NCBI RefSeq assembly: GCF_004114915.1
Contig: NZ_CP022219.1
Location: 1,456,501-1,520,500 of the forward strand
DNA from: Bradyrhizobium guangxiense
GTDB lineage: Bacteria > Pseudomonadota > Alphaproteobacteria > Rhizobiales > Xanthobacteraceae
DNA length: 64,000 nucleotides
Direction: 5' to 3'
This document shows positions 35,912-43,587 of this stretch, piece by piece (positions within the stretch are counted from its first letter, which is position 1; each line of letters opens with the position of its first letter). Under the pieces are notes generated by a model. It made no database searches and was not told where the DNA came from. It saw nothing but the letters and a program-made list of their open reading frames with translations. The translations under genes and the position numbers were made by a program.

Positions 35912-36217
35912 CTATTCCTCCGGCTCGGTCGTGAACAGCAGCGGATAGCCCTTGGCGCGGCCGGCGTCGGTGGCGCGCGTCGCCTTGGTCTCGGCGACGT
36001 CCTTGGTGAACACCGCGACGACGCAGGCCCCCAGCTTGTGCGCGGTGATCATCACCTTGTAGGCCTGATCCTCCGTCATGCGGAACTCGGCCTTCAGCAC
36101 CATGGTGACGAATTCGCGCGGCGTATAGTCATCGTTGATCAGGATGACCTTGTGCAGCCGTGGCCGCTCGACCTTGGTCTTGGTCCTGGTTTTCGGCTTG
36201 GTGACGGTGTCGTTCAT
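35912..36217 (-). CDS. clpS: ClpS adaptor protein (ClpS2-like)
   Basis: The 101-residue protein binds the N domain of ClpA and delivers N-degron substrates. The N-degron pocket is intact: VILINDDYTPREFVTMVL with the Asp pair, MTEDQAYKVMITAHKLGACVVAVFTKDVAE and its helix face. The shorter, basic N-terminal tail and KGYPLLFTTEPEE end fit the second, ClpS2-like, alphaproteobacterial paralog. It lies 42 bases downstream of the DUF190 gene on the same strand, so read-through from the fluoride operon is possible. It is convergent with the cyclase gene. Confidence 0.9.
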   Translation of the reverse strand: MNDTVTKPKTRTKTKVERPRLHKVILINDDYTPREFVTMVLKAEFRMTEDQAYKVMITAHKLGACVVAVFTKDVAETKATRATDAGRAKGYPLLFTTEPEE

Positions 36218-36259
36218 TCCGCCTCCTGGACACGGCGGGCTCGGTTCCTGCCGCGGCGA

Positions 36260-36601
36260 TCAGCTCGCGGCCTTCTCACCATATTGCAGGACCTGCACCT
36301 TCTCCAAGGTGATCAGCCCGCTCGACATCATGCCGTCCAGGATGGGCAGGAATGCGTTGACGTTGTCCTCGCTGTCGACGATCTCGATCAGCAGCGGCAA
36401 ATCTTCCGACAGCCGCAGGATCTTCGAGGTGTGCAGCCGACTCGACTTGCCGAAACCCATCGGCCCGCGCAGCACTGTGGCGCCGGCGAGGTGCAGCTCG
36501 CGCGCCTTGATCACAATCGCTTCATAGAGCGGCTTGCCTTCGAAATGGTCGCTCTCGCCGATGAAGATCCGGAGCGAAACTGCCTGATTGGGAATTTGCA
36601 T
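36260..36601 (-). CDS. DUF190 (PII-like) protein of the fluoride operon
   Basis: The 113-residue protein has a ferredoxin-like fold typical of DUF190: LRIFIGESDHFEGKPLYEAIVIKARELHLAGATVLRG with a GFG switch, then LPLLIEIVDSEDNVNAFLPILDGMM. DUF190 proteins are often found with crcB. It starts just two bases from the crcB1 stop, so it is part of the operon. Its role is unknown, perhaps sensing or modulating the channel. Confidence 0.85.
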   Translation of the reverse strand: MQIPNQAVSLRIFIGESDHFEGKPLYEAIVIKARELHLAGATVLRGPMGFGKSSRLHTSKILRLSEDLPLLIEIVDSEDNVNAFLPILDGMMSSGLITLEKVQVLQYGEKAAS

Positions 36602-36603
36602 GC

Positions 36604-37026
36604 TCAGCTCCTTGTCAAGCGGTTGTAGCGGTTCGCCATCATATGACCGATCCATACCGACACCAGCCAGCAGATCACGGATGCGGCGATGTAGGCGAGC
36701 GCGGTGTATTTCATTCCGCCGTGGAACAGGCGGAAGGTCTCCAGGCTGAAGGTCGAAAAAGTGGTGTAGCCCCCGCAGAACCCGGTCATGACGAATTGCC
36801 GGTGCTCGGGCCGCGCCAGCATGCGGCCGTCGGGGCCGGTCAGCGTCGCGTAGAAGCCGATGATCAGCGATCCCGTCGCGTTGATGAACAGCGTCGCGAA
36901 GGGAAAGCCCGGCCCGGTGTCGAGCGTAAGCCCGACGAGATAACGCGTCAGGCCGCCGACGATGCTGCCGGCGGCGACCCAGGCATAGAGCAGCGCAACG
37001 CGCCAGCGCTCGGCGGGAGAGTTCAT
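36604..37026 (-). CDS. crcB: Fluoride exporter CrcB/Fluc, subunit 1
   Basis: The 140-residue protein has four transmembrane helices. Signatures: GGLTRYLVG in TM1, the LFINATGSLIIGF region with the conserved Asn in TM2, and GFCGGYTTFSTFSLET in TM3, with both phenylalanines of the Phe box. It dimerises in dual topology to form a fluoride channel with a central Na. Here it likely pairs with the second crcB six bases upstream. Confidence 0.93.
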   Translation of the reverse strand: MNSPAERWRVALLYAWVAAGSIVGGLTRYLVGLTLDTGPGFPFATLFINATGSLIIGFYATLTGPDGRMLARPEHRQFVMTGFCGGYTTFSTFSLETFRLFHGGMKYTALAYIAASVICWLVSVWIGHMMANRYNRLTRS

Positions 37027-37032
37027 CGGCCT

Positions 37033-37422
37033 CTAGCCTCCCAGACCGTCCGCAAGGACGAAGCCGCAGCTGACGGCGGTAAGGCACAGTCCGACCGAGA
37101 ACAGGATATTGCCGAGCGCATGCATCGGCTCGCCGCTGCGCGCAAGCGTCAGCGTTTGCAGGCTGAAGGAGGACACCGTGGTGTAGCAGCCGAGAAAGCC
37201 GGTGACCGCGAACAGCCATGGGTTGGGCGATGCGAATACCGAACCAGGATGGGTTGCCAGCGCGCCAAAGATGCCGATCAGGAAGGCGCCGGTGACATTG
37301 ATCGTCATGGTCCCCCAGGGAAAGGTTTCGCCGAGCCGACGCGCGATCACACCGGAGACGAAATAGCGCGCGCAGCCGCCGAGGGCGCTGCCGATCATGA
37401 TCGCGATTGCCCCGCTCAGCAC
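37033..37422 (-). CDS. crcB: Fluoride exporter CrcB/Fluc, subunit 2
   Basis: I take GTG 37422, with GGGGGAG upstream, giving about 129 residues. The longer frame would overlap the MFS gene. It has four helices with GCARYFVSG in TM1, TMTINVTGAFLIGIF in TM2 and GFLGCYTTVSSFSLQT in TM3. In the Phe box the first Phe is Val (TTVSSFS), while the second is kept. That asymmetry is expected in heterodimeric Fluc pairs. It lies 19 bases after the MFS stop. Confidence 0.9.
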   Translation of the reverse strand: MLSGAIAIMIGSALGGCARYFVSGVIARRLGETFPWGTMTINVTGAFLIGIFGALATHPGSVFASPNPWLFAVTGFLGCYTTVSSFSLQTLTLARSGEPMHALGNILFSVGLCLTAVSCGFVLADGLGG

Positions 37423-37441
37423 GATGAACGCTCCCCCGTCA

Positions 37442-38650
37442 TCATTTGTCCTTCGTTGCGAGACCGTCGCCGACGGCCAGTAGCCCCAGCAGCGAAACCA
37501 GCGCGAAGCCGAGCCCCGCAAGGAACGTTCCTGCCGGACCATAGGCGTCCCACAGCGCGCCCGCGATCACGCTCGCGGCCAGCAAGGCGAGGCCGGTGAA
37601 CAGGTTGAAATAGCCGAACGCGGTGCCGCGCAGGCTGGGCGGGGCAGCGTCGGCGACTAGGGCCGAGAGCAGGCCTTGTGTCAGTCCCATATGCAGCCCC
37701 CACAGCACGACGCCGAGCGCGAGGCCGGCAAGGCTTCCCAGCAGTGCGAGCGCGAGATCGGCACACGCGAGGAAGACGAGGCCCAGCGCGAGCAGGCCGG
37801 TGCGGTTGATCCGGTCCGAGAGCACGCCGGCCGGATAGGCCGACAGGGCGTAGACGATGTTCATCAGCACCAGCACCGCCGGCACCCACATCGCATTGAG
37901 CCCGATGTTCTGTGCGCGCAGGATCAGAAAGGCCTCGCTGAAGCGCGCGAGCGTGAAGACGACGCCGACGGCCACGACACGCCAATAGACCGCTCCGAGC
38001 TGCCGCATCGCGGCGACATTGAGCGGATTTTTGGCCGGCTCTCGGCTCGGATCCGGCTCCGGCTCGCGCACCGCAAACGCGATCAAGCCGAAGGACAGGA
38101 AGGCCGGCAGCACCGCCACCCAGAACACGGCGGCAAAATTGTCCACCGTCCACCACATCAGGCCGATCGCCACCAGCGGCCCGACGAAGGCGCCGAAGGT
38201 GTCGAGTGATTGCCGCAGGCCGAAGCTCGCTCCGCGCAGGCCGGCGGGGGCGATGTCGGCGATCAGCGCATCGCGCGGCGCGCCGCGAATGCCCTTGCCG
38301 ACGCGATCGACGAAGCGCGCCGCCACCAGCCATCCGACGCTGGGTGCAAGCGGGAATAGCGGCTTGGTCGCGGCGGCGAGGCCGTAGCCGAGCGCGGCGA
38401 GCAGCTTGCGGCGGCCGAGCCAGTCCGACAGCGCGCCGGAAAAGATCTTGGTGATCGAGGCCGTCGCCTCGGCAATGCCCTCGATGAAGCCGACGGTCAG
38501 CGTCGAAGCGCCGAGCACGGTGACGAGATAGACGGGCAGCAGCGCGTGGATCATCTCGGAGGAGATGTCCATCAGCATCGAGACGAAGCCGAGCACCCAG
38601 ATTCCCCTGGGCAACCCCGCACGCTCGGCATTCGGTGTCGTCGTCGTCAC
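37442..38650 (-). CDS. MFS transporter, first gene of the fluoride operon
   Basis: About 402 residues from GTG 38650. I reject GTG 38689 because it lies inside the riboswitch terminator stem. Twelve helices can be counted. TM1 text LGFVSMLMDISSEMIHALLPVYLV, a motif A-like GALSDWLGRRKLL after TM2, and RVGKGIRGAPRDALIADIAP are seen. The latter loop is found in a group of MFS proteins of unknown substrate. Position directly behind a fluoride riboswitch suggests a role in fluoride or fluorinated-compound stress, not proven. Confidence 0.85.
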   Translation of the reverse strand: MTTTTPNAERAGLPRGIWVLGFVSMLMDISSEMIHALLPVYLVTVLGASTLTVGFIEGIAEATASITKIFSGALSDWLGRRKLLAALGYGLAAATKPLFPLAPSVGWLVAARFVDRVGKGIRGAPRDALIADIAPAGLRGASFGLRQSLDTFGAFVGPLVAIGLMWWTVDNFAAVFWVAVLPAFLSFGLIAFAVREPEPDPSREPAKNPLNVAAMRQLGAVYWRVVAVGVVFTLARFSEAFLILRAQNIGLNAMWVPAVLVLMNIVYALSAYPAGVLSDRINRTGLLALGLVFLACADLALALLGSLAGLALGVVLWGLHMGLTQGLLSALVADAAPPSLRGTAFGYFNLFTGLALLAASVIAGALWDAYGPAGTFLAGLGFALVSLLGLLAVGDGLATKDK

Positions 38651-38675
38651 GTCCTCGCCTTCGTCGCCGGACAAC

Positions 38676-38697
38676 AAAAAACCCGCCACCGGCGGGG
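38676..38697 (-). terminator. Riboswitch-controlled intrinsic terminator
   Basis: On the minus strand CCCGCC, loop GGT, GGCGGG and then six T. It lies 51 bases after the aptamer and just ahead of the MFS GTG. This is the expression platform expected for a fluoride riboswitch that acts by transcription termination. Confidence 0.82.
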
Positions 38698-38747
38698 TTG
38701 TCCATGCTCCCGCCGAAGGCAGAGGCTCAATGAATGCCCCTCCTCAA

Positions 38748-38810
38748 GCAGGAGTCATTAGCCCACCACGGTCATCGACCGCCGGGCGGTTATCGGGGGA
38801 CTCCATCCCC
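38748..38810 (-). promoter_or_regulatory. Fluoride riboswitch (crcB motif)
   Basis: The minus strand reads GGGGATGGAGTCCCC, then GATAACCGCCC, a small hairpin, and GGGCTAATGACTCCTGC. This matches the crcB aptamer as recalled from known examples. P1 is GGGG/CCCC; the pseudoknot is GGAGTC with GACTCC; the second stem is GCCC/GGGC. Fluoride binding keeps the terminator at 38676-38697 from forming and so turns on MFS-crcB-crcB-DUF190. Confidence 0.93.
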
Positions 38811-39090
38811 ATCTGTACGGCCAACCTAGCATGGAAATCGCGCTGGACAAGTGGCGGGGGGGTTCTGTGCCGTGCCCTTCATTCCCGCGTCGCGCATCGT
38901 GTGCCCGCTGGGTGCGAGCGAGCGGGCCCGTTCCGGCGGCGCGAGCGTGGCAACATGGCGGCAGCTTTGCGCAACGCGCGTGCACGTCTAACCCACAGAT
39001 TCCTAACCTGAATGTGAAGTGCAGGCGATCTTCGCGCTTTGCGGCAGGGCGATTGCATGTCACCATCGCATCATACGACGGGAGGCTGCG
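38811..39090. other. Gene-free spacer between riboswitch and VWA protein, 280 bases
   Basis: No convincing gene. It must hold the minus-strand promoter of the fluoride operon and the plus-strand promoter of the VWA protein gene. An ORF from 38831 has no ribosome-binding site and was rejected. Confidence 0.5.
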
Positions 39091-39954
39091 ATGCGCTTGC
39101 TGTTCTCGATCGGGGCTGTGCTGGTGGCCGGCATGTTTGCCGGAGGGGATGTCGCGGGCGTCGCGGCACCAGGGCCTAAATTTGAGCCACCCAGGACTCA
39201 GCCGCAGCGGCTGGCGGCCGACAGAGACGCGCAGACGGTCGACGTCGAACTGATCCTCGCGGTCGACGTGTCCTATTCCATGGATATGGACGAGCTCGCG
39301 ATCCAGCGCGAGGGCTACGCGCAGGCGATCCAGTCCAAGGAGTTCCTCCAAGCGCTGAAGCTCGGTCCGAACGGCCGGATCGCGGTGACCTATTTCGAGT
39401 GGGCCGCCTCGAGCGACCAGAAGATCATCATCCCCTGGCGGCTGGTCGATGGTCCTGAGACGGCGGATGCGGTCGCCGCCGAGATCATGAAGACGCCGAT
39501 CCGGCGCGCCTCGCGCACCTCGATCTCCGGGGCGATCACCTTCGCAATGCCGCTGTTCGACGAGGATCCCTATCGGGGCCTGCGCCGCGTGATCGACATC
39601 TCCGGCGACGGCCCCAACAACAATGGCGGCCCGGTCACGGTGGCGCGCGATGCGGCGCTCGAGAAGGGCGTCGTTATCAACGGCCTGCCGATCATGGTCA
39701 AGGAGCCGTCCTATTCGACGATGGATATCGACAATCTCGATCTCTACTACGAGGATTGCGTCATTGGCGGTCCCGGCTCCTTCGTCATCACGATCAAGGA
39801 CCGCGACAAGTTCAAGGAAGCGATCCGCACCAAGCTGCTGATGGAGGTCGCCGGCCGCACGCCGGAGCGCCCCGTGGTGCGAGTCGCCGACAAGGAGCCG
39901 CGCGTCAGTTGCCTGATCGGCGAAAAGATCTGGTCGGACCGCTGGGGCCGATAG
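39091..39954 (+). CDS. DUF1194 / von Willebrand factor A-like secreted protein
   Basis: The 287-residue protein starts at ATG 39091 with GGGAGG upstream and a signal peptide (LLFSIGAVLVAGMFAGG). The VWA-like domain begins VDVELILAVDVSYSMDMDELA with a MIDAS DxSxS, followed by a Thr in the SRTSISGAITFA loop and IDISGDGPNNNGGPVTVARD with the third metal Asp. This is the DUF1194 group of alphaproteobacteria. Likely periplasmic, adhesion or metal binding. The ligand is unknown. Confidence 0.88.
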   Translation: MRLLFSIGAVLVAGMFAGGDVAGVAAPGPKFEPPRTQPQRLAADRDAQTVDVELILAVDVSYSMDMDELAIQREGYAQAIQSKEFLQALKLGPNGRIAVTYFEWAASSDQKIIIPWRLVDGPETADAVAAEIMKTPIRRASRTSISGAITFAMPLFDEDPYRGLRRVIDISGDGPNNNGGPVTVARDAALEKGVVINGLPIMVKEPSYSTMDIDNLDLYYEDCVIGGPGSFVITIKDRDKFKEAIRTKLLMEVAGRTPERPVVRVADKEPRVSCLIGEKIWSDRWGR

Positions 39955-39968
39955 GCCCCCCAAGGCTC

Positions 39969-40013
39969 GAGACCTTTCGCCTTGAGGCTTTTCGCCTTGA
40001 GACCTTTCGCCTC
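39969..40013 (+). repeat. 15-bp tandem repeat (three units)
   Basis: GAGACCTTTCGCCTT, GAGGCTTTTCGCCTT and GAGACCTTTCGCCTC follow one another exactly, starting 15 bases after the VWA gene stop. It looks like a local slippage repeat. No coding use is suggested. Confidence 0.85.
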
Positions 40014-40162
40014 ATCTCGTCCGGCGGTTGAATTTAACCGCTCGTTAACCGGCGCATGGCCCTAATCGGACGGTTTCTGTTTGTTTCCGCCCGGCATCCC
40101 GAGATTGCCGGCTGACGAACGAACGAGAGCGGGTTCATCGCACCCGTCCACCGAGCAATCCA

Positions 40163-40798
40163 ATGGCGACCGTCACCTCGAGCACCAACCAGATTTCGCC
40201 CGCCAACGAGCGGCTGTATCACCAGAGTGCTCTGGTCGGCGACTGGAAGGGCAATTGGGTGGGCAACAACCAGCCCGTCGGCTTCAAGGTCGTGAACATC
40301 CGCGGTGCCCGGGCGCAGGTCGAGTACACCCACAACGGGCACACCGAGCGCGGCTTTGGCGAGGTTCAGGGCACGCTCATCACCTTTGGCGGGGTCACGG
40401 TCGGCACCAAGGACGGCAAGAACATGGTGATGCTGTTCTCCTTCGGGGGGGCCGGCAAGCAGACCGCGAATCTCGAGAAGCAGGCCCCGCCGGCTTCCGA
40501 CAGCCGCCTGATGGGAAGCTGGGGCGGCTATTCCAGCGCGAACGGCAAGAGCGCGAGCTTCAAGGTGCTGTCCGTCAATGGCAAGGAAGCCCAGGTCAGC
40601 GTCACCACCGACGGCGTCACCCGTCAGGGAACCGGCTACGTCTACAAGAACGTCATCATGTTCGGCCAGGCGCAGATCGCAACCGATGACGGGCAGAACG
40701 GCAAGGTTATCTACCAGGTCGGCACCAAATCCTTCATGGTGCCGGTTACGAAATCCCCGCCGGCCGATTCATCGTCCTCGGTCGACAAGACGGCCTGA
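40163..40798 (+). CDS. Hypothetical protein with two tandem beta-rich repeats
   Basis: The 211-residue protein has no signal peptide and no membrane segment. It contains two related segments: residues about 26-81 (GDWKGNWVGNNQPVGFKVVN...TERGFGEVQGTLITFG) and about 117-174 (MGSWGGYSSANGKSASFKVL...TRQGTGYVYKNVIMFG). Each has a W/G-rich start, an FKV strand, an AQV strand and a G-V-x-Y/Q-x-x-x-I-x-FG end. A Ser-rich tail follows. It looks like an internal duplication of one small beta barrel. No function known. Confidence 0.7.
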   Translation: MATVTSSTNQISPANERLYHQSALVGDWKGNWVGNNQPVGFKVVNIRGARAQVEYTHNGHTERGFGEVQGTLITFGGVTVGTKDGKNMVMLFSFGGAGKQTANLEKQAPPASDSRLMGSWGGYSSANGKSASFKVLSVNGKEAQVSVTTDGVTRQGTGYVYKNVIMFGQAQIATDDGQNGKVIYQVGTKSFMVPVTKSPPADSSSSVDKTA

Positions 40799-40866
40799 GC
40801 GCGCCGTCCTCCGGCGAAAAACCCTTCGCCCCTACATCGTCAGATGTCACCGCATTCTCGATGCTT

Positions 40867-41754
40867 TCATTGACACAGCACCTTCAGCTGACGGTCGATC
40901 TTGCGCACGTCGTCACAGGCGGCCGCGAAGGCGCCTTCGCCGATCATCCGCCAGACATCGTCAACCCGTTCCGCCAGGTGCGGGATCGTGAGCGGCAGGC
41001 GGGCCGCTTCGTGCAGCGCGCCTTTCTCGTTGATGAGATAGCGTTCGTTGAGCGCGAACAGCACCTGCGCGATGCAGCCGAGTGATCTGTAGAGAGATCC
41101 GGCGATGTGAGTGCGGTCATCGCGCGCAATGGCGAGCTCGGCGTTCTCGATGCCAAACAGGATCTCCCACTGGAAGCGCTGGATCAGGGCTTCGCGCAAC
41201 GGGCGGGGATAGGGCAGGGCGATCGATTTCAGCCGCGCGACCAGGCCCTGCGGATCGTGCAGAGGCTGACAATAGGCGATCTCGCCCATCCAGATGGCCG
41301 AGCAGAAGCCGTGGGGGTGGCCGGCCTGGTAGGCCATGAGGACCGTCCCGTTCCGGCAGTCCGTCATGACGCGTTCGACCTCGTCAGTGCGACGGTACAG
41401 CAGGTCGACCTTTTTCCCCTCGACCGACAGCCAGGCGCCGCCGACGATCCACGGTCCCCATTCGCCAAACCTCGTCACGGTCGTGGCGCCTGGATCGTCG
41501 GCGATGTCCTTGACCACGGTCTGGAGCAGATCCGTATCGAGCGGGCGGGCCTCGGAGCAATACAGCCCGATGTCATAGTCCGATGCAGGATGTGCACTGC
41601 CGCGCGCACGTGAGCCGCCGAGCACGATCGCCTGAATGCCAGGAACCTCGGCGAGACTGGATGTCAGGTGGCTGAGCAGCGGATCGTGAGGCATGAGGTT
41701 TGGTTGTGGGGAGAGTCGTGACGTCGGCGCGGACGCTCGGCTGGCATTGGTCAT
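40867..41754 (-). CDS. Nucleotidyltransferase-domain protein (aminoglycoside adenylyltransferase-like)
   Basis: About 295 residues. ATG 41754 or ATG 41694 are both possible. The NTase core is clear: VLGGSRARGSAHPASDYDIGLYCS, with the GSxxxGxxxxxSDxDxxx motif and two metal Asp, then VDLLYRRTDEVERV with the third carboxylate. The C-terminal part (residues 180-295) is mostly helical. Family members add AMP to small molecules or proteins, or act in toxin/antitoxin-like NTases. The substrate is unknown. It is divergent from a small secreted protein gene with a TATAAT -10 element at 41765-41770. Confidence 0.8.
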   Translation of the reverse strand: MTNASRASAPTSRLSPQPNLMPHDPLLSHLTSSLAEVPGIQAIVLGGSRARGSAHPASDYDIGLYCSEARPLDTDLLQTVVKDIADDPGATTVTRFGEWGPWIVGGAWLSVEGKKVDLLYRRTDEVERVMTDCRNGTVLMAYQAGHPHGFCSAIWMGEIAYCQPLHDPQGLVARLKSIALPYPRPLREALIQRFQWEILFGIENAELAIARDDRTHIAGSLYRSLGCIAQVLFALNERYLINEKGALHEAARLPLTIPHLAERVDDVWRMIGEGAFAAACDDVRKIDRQLKVLCQ

Positions 41755-41796
41755 GTCCGCGGAGTATAATCGGCAAAAATCCTGACGGTAGCTTGA

Positions 41797-42399
41797 ATGT
41801 CCAGCCTCGCCCCTTCACGCGTTCTTGCAACTCTGATTGCAGCGCTTTGCCTGGCCGCAACTTCGGCCCATGCGCAGGTCGCGCCGCTGAGATATTGGAT
41901 TCCCGGCGGGCCCTTCGGTCTCAGCGGTGGCGCCGACCAGAGTTCCGATACTTACGGCAACCTCACGAGCTTCAATGCCGGCGATGCGGATTGGCGCAGC
42001 GGCTCGACGAGTGGCTTCTTTGTTGGGAGCCAGCGCGGCAACCTCAATTGGAGCGGTCTCGGTCAGACTGGCCTCGCCGGCAATTTCAACGCGCTCTCTT
42101 ATGACAGCACGCAGTTCGGCTACACCACCAAGACCGCAGGCGGCTTGCCCGTGACCTTCTTTGCCGGCTTCGACACGATGAAATACGGCAATGGTATCGG
42201 CAGCTCGCTCGCGCCACTGACCTCCGGTGCAGCCCCCGGCTACAGCGCATTTGCAGGTGTCGAGTTCAAGCCGACGTCCAATCTCAGCCTCTCGTTCGGG
42301 GCCGGTTTCACCCAGCAGGATTCGGGCCGCATGGACAGCGACATCAGGTCGAACATGCTACCCGGCGAATCGCCGGCGCTGAGCGGTCTGCGGCGTTAG
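41797..42399 (+). CDS. Secreted beta-rich hypothetical protein
   Basis: The 200-residue protein has a signal peptide (LATLIAALCLAATSAHA, cut near AHA-QV). The mature part alternates Gly/Ser/Thr/aromatic strands (FGLSGGADQSSDTYGNLTSFNAG..., FFAGFDTMKYGNGI, YSAFAGVEFKPTSNLSLSFGAGF) like half of an outer-membrane beta barrel. The final part looks like an amphipathic strand followed by a short disordered tail. A TATAAT lies 27 bases upstream of the ATG. No family recognised. Its stop overlaps the stop of the convergent reductase gene by three bases. Confidence 0.6.
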   Translation: MSSLAPSRVLATLIAALCLAATSAHAQVAPLRYWIPGGPFGLSGGADQSSDTYGNLTSFNAGDADWRSGSTSGFFVGSQRGNLNWSGLGQTGLAGNFNALSYDSTQFGYTTKTAGGLPVTFFAGFDTMKYGNGIGSSLAPLTSGAAPGYSAFAGVEFKPTSNLSLSFGAGFTQQDSGRMDSDIRSNMLPGESPALSGLRR

Positions 42400-43490
42400 G
42401 ATCGCATCACCAGCTCCGGTGGACGCCGCGGCGATTTCGGCAGATCCGGGCCGGCTCCGAAACGCATCACGATATCAGGACGCCGTTCGCCGAGCCCGAG
42501 GAAAGTCGCAAATTGCGGCCGCAGCGCCGCAACCTCGACGGGCTGGTTGACGAAGGAATATTTGAGTCCGAGCGCGGTCGCCTGCAGACCGAAGCGCTGG
42601 CAGGCGCGGCCGACCGCAATCCAATGCGATTTGTCGCTGCGATCGGCCGCGAGCACGACGACGCCGGCAGAGCTGGCGAGCTGCTCGCGGTACTTCTTGT
42701 TCTCCCCGCTCTCGGTGAGGAAGAACCTCAGCAGCGGCCGCGCCAACCATGAGGGCAGGGAAGGGTTTCCCGAGGCGGGCGCGAATAATCCGTCCAAGGT
42801 CGCGAGCGCGTCCGCCTCGTTGAAGCGAATCCAGCTCACGAGCTCGCGCATGAACGTCTGGTCGCGCATTTGCGCCGAATTGCCTTCGAGCACGTAGTCG
42901 GTGACCCCGGCGATCGCGGCGCGTTCGGTCATCAGGATTGCTGCCACGTTTGGCTCGCGACAGGCGTCCTCGAGCCGGCGCAAGGTCTCGGGTGCTGCCG
43001 GCCTGCCGTCGAACGCCGCACGGGTGCATTGCCTGACCGGAATCGCGGCCGCCAGCGCCGATGCGGCGGGCGGCGCTTCCTCGAGCGCGATCACGATGCG
43101 GTCGCCGTCGACGGTCGGGTCGGCGCGCCAGCCGAGCGTAGACGCAGCGAGGATGAGGTTCTCGGCGGCGCAGCCGAGACTAACGAAGAGGTGATGATCG
43201 TCCGGATCGACGGCCGGACAGCGGCGGGTGAAATCCGGCGAAATCGTGATTTCGTTACCGCGCGCGGAGAAGATCCACGGCTGGGTATTGTGGCTGTTGG
43301 CGGCGAGAGTGGCAAAGCGCACGAGCTCGCGGTCTCTCGGCGCAGGCTGCAGCGGGGCTCGTGACATGCGCACCGCCTCATCATAGGTCATCGTTGCCGC
43401 TGCGGCAGGGAAGCCGCCGACGGCTGCCGCGGACAGCCCCAGCGCGGTTGCGATGAACTGTCGTCGGTCAACCACGAACGTCCGCTCCAT
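42396..43490 (-). CDS. Acg-family FMN-binding oxidoreductase, Tat-exported
   Basis: The 364-residue protein starts with a Tat leader (DRRQFIATALGLSAAAVGGFPAAAA). The remainder is nitroreductase-like: LVRFATLAANSHNTQPWIF for FMN contact, HHLFVSLGCAAENLILAASTLGW, and a second half with CQRFGLQATALGLKYSFVNQPVEV. This is the Acg-like group with two nitroreductase halves. Oxidation or storage of FMN has been suggested for relatives. Here the electron partner is unknown. It ends 3' to 3' with the secreted beta-rich gene. Confidence 0.82.
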   Translation of the reverse strand: MERTFVVDRRQFIATALGLSAAAVGGFPAAAATMTYDEAVRMSRAPLQPAPRDRELVRFATLAANSHNTQPWIFSARGNEITISPDFTRRCPAVDPDDHHLFVSLGCAAENLILAASTLGWRADPTVDGDRIVIALEEAPPAASALAAAIPVRQCTRAAFDGRPAAPETLRRLEDACREPNVAAILMTERAAIAGVTDYVLEGNSAQMRDQTFMRELVSWIRFNEADALATLDGLFAPASGNPSLPSWLARPLLRFFLTESGENKKYREQLASSAGVVVLAADRSDKSHWIAVGRACQRFGLQATALGLKYSFVNQPVEVAALRPQFATFLGLGERRPDIVMRFGAGPDLPKSPRRPPELVMRS

Positions 43491-43587
43491 GTTGAATTGC
43501 GCAGAACGGCTTTTAGCGCCAGCGCATGGCTGCGCGATTGACTGGCATCAAGCTTTGAGGACATTCGCGGGCGTGTGAGCTCGCGGT

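Noticed and set aside
38651..38705. ATG 38705 or GTG 38689 as start of the MFS gene or a leader peptide
   Set aside because: Both lie in or before the terminator stem at 38676-38697; GTG 38650 lies after it and gives a full MFS protein.
38831..39253. 140-residue ORF overlapping the VWA gene
   Set aside because: Out of frame with the VWA protein, no ribosome-binding site and no motif.
39969..40013. 15-bp repeats as an origin or iteron
   Set aside because: Only three short units, no A/T-rich region, no replication gene nearby.
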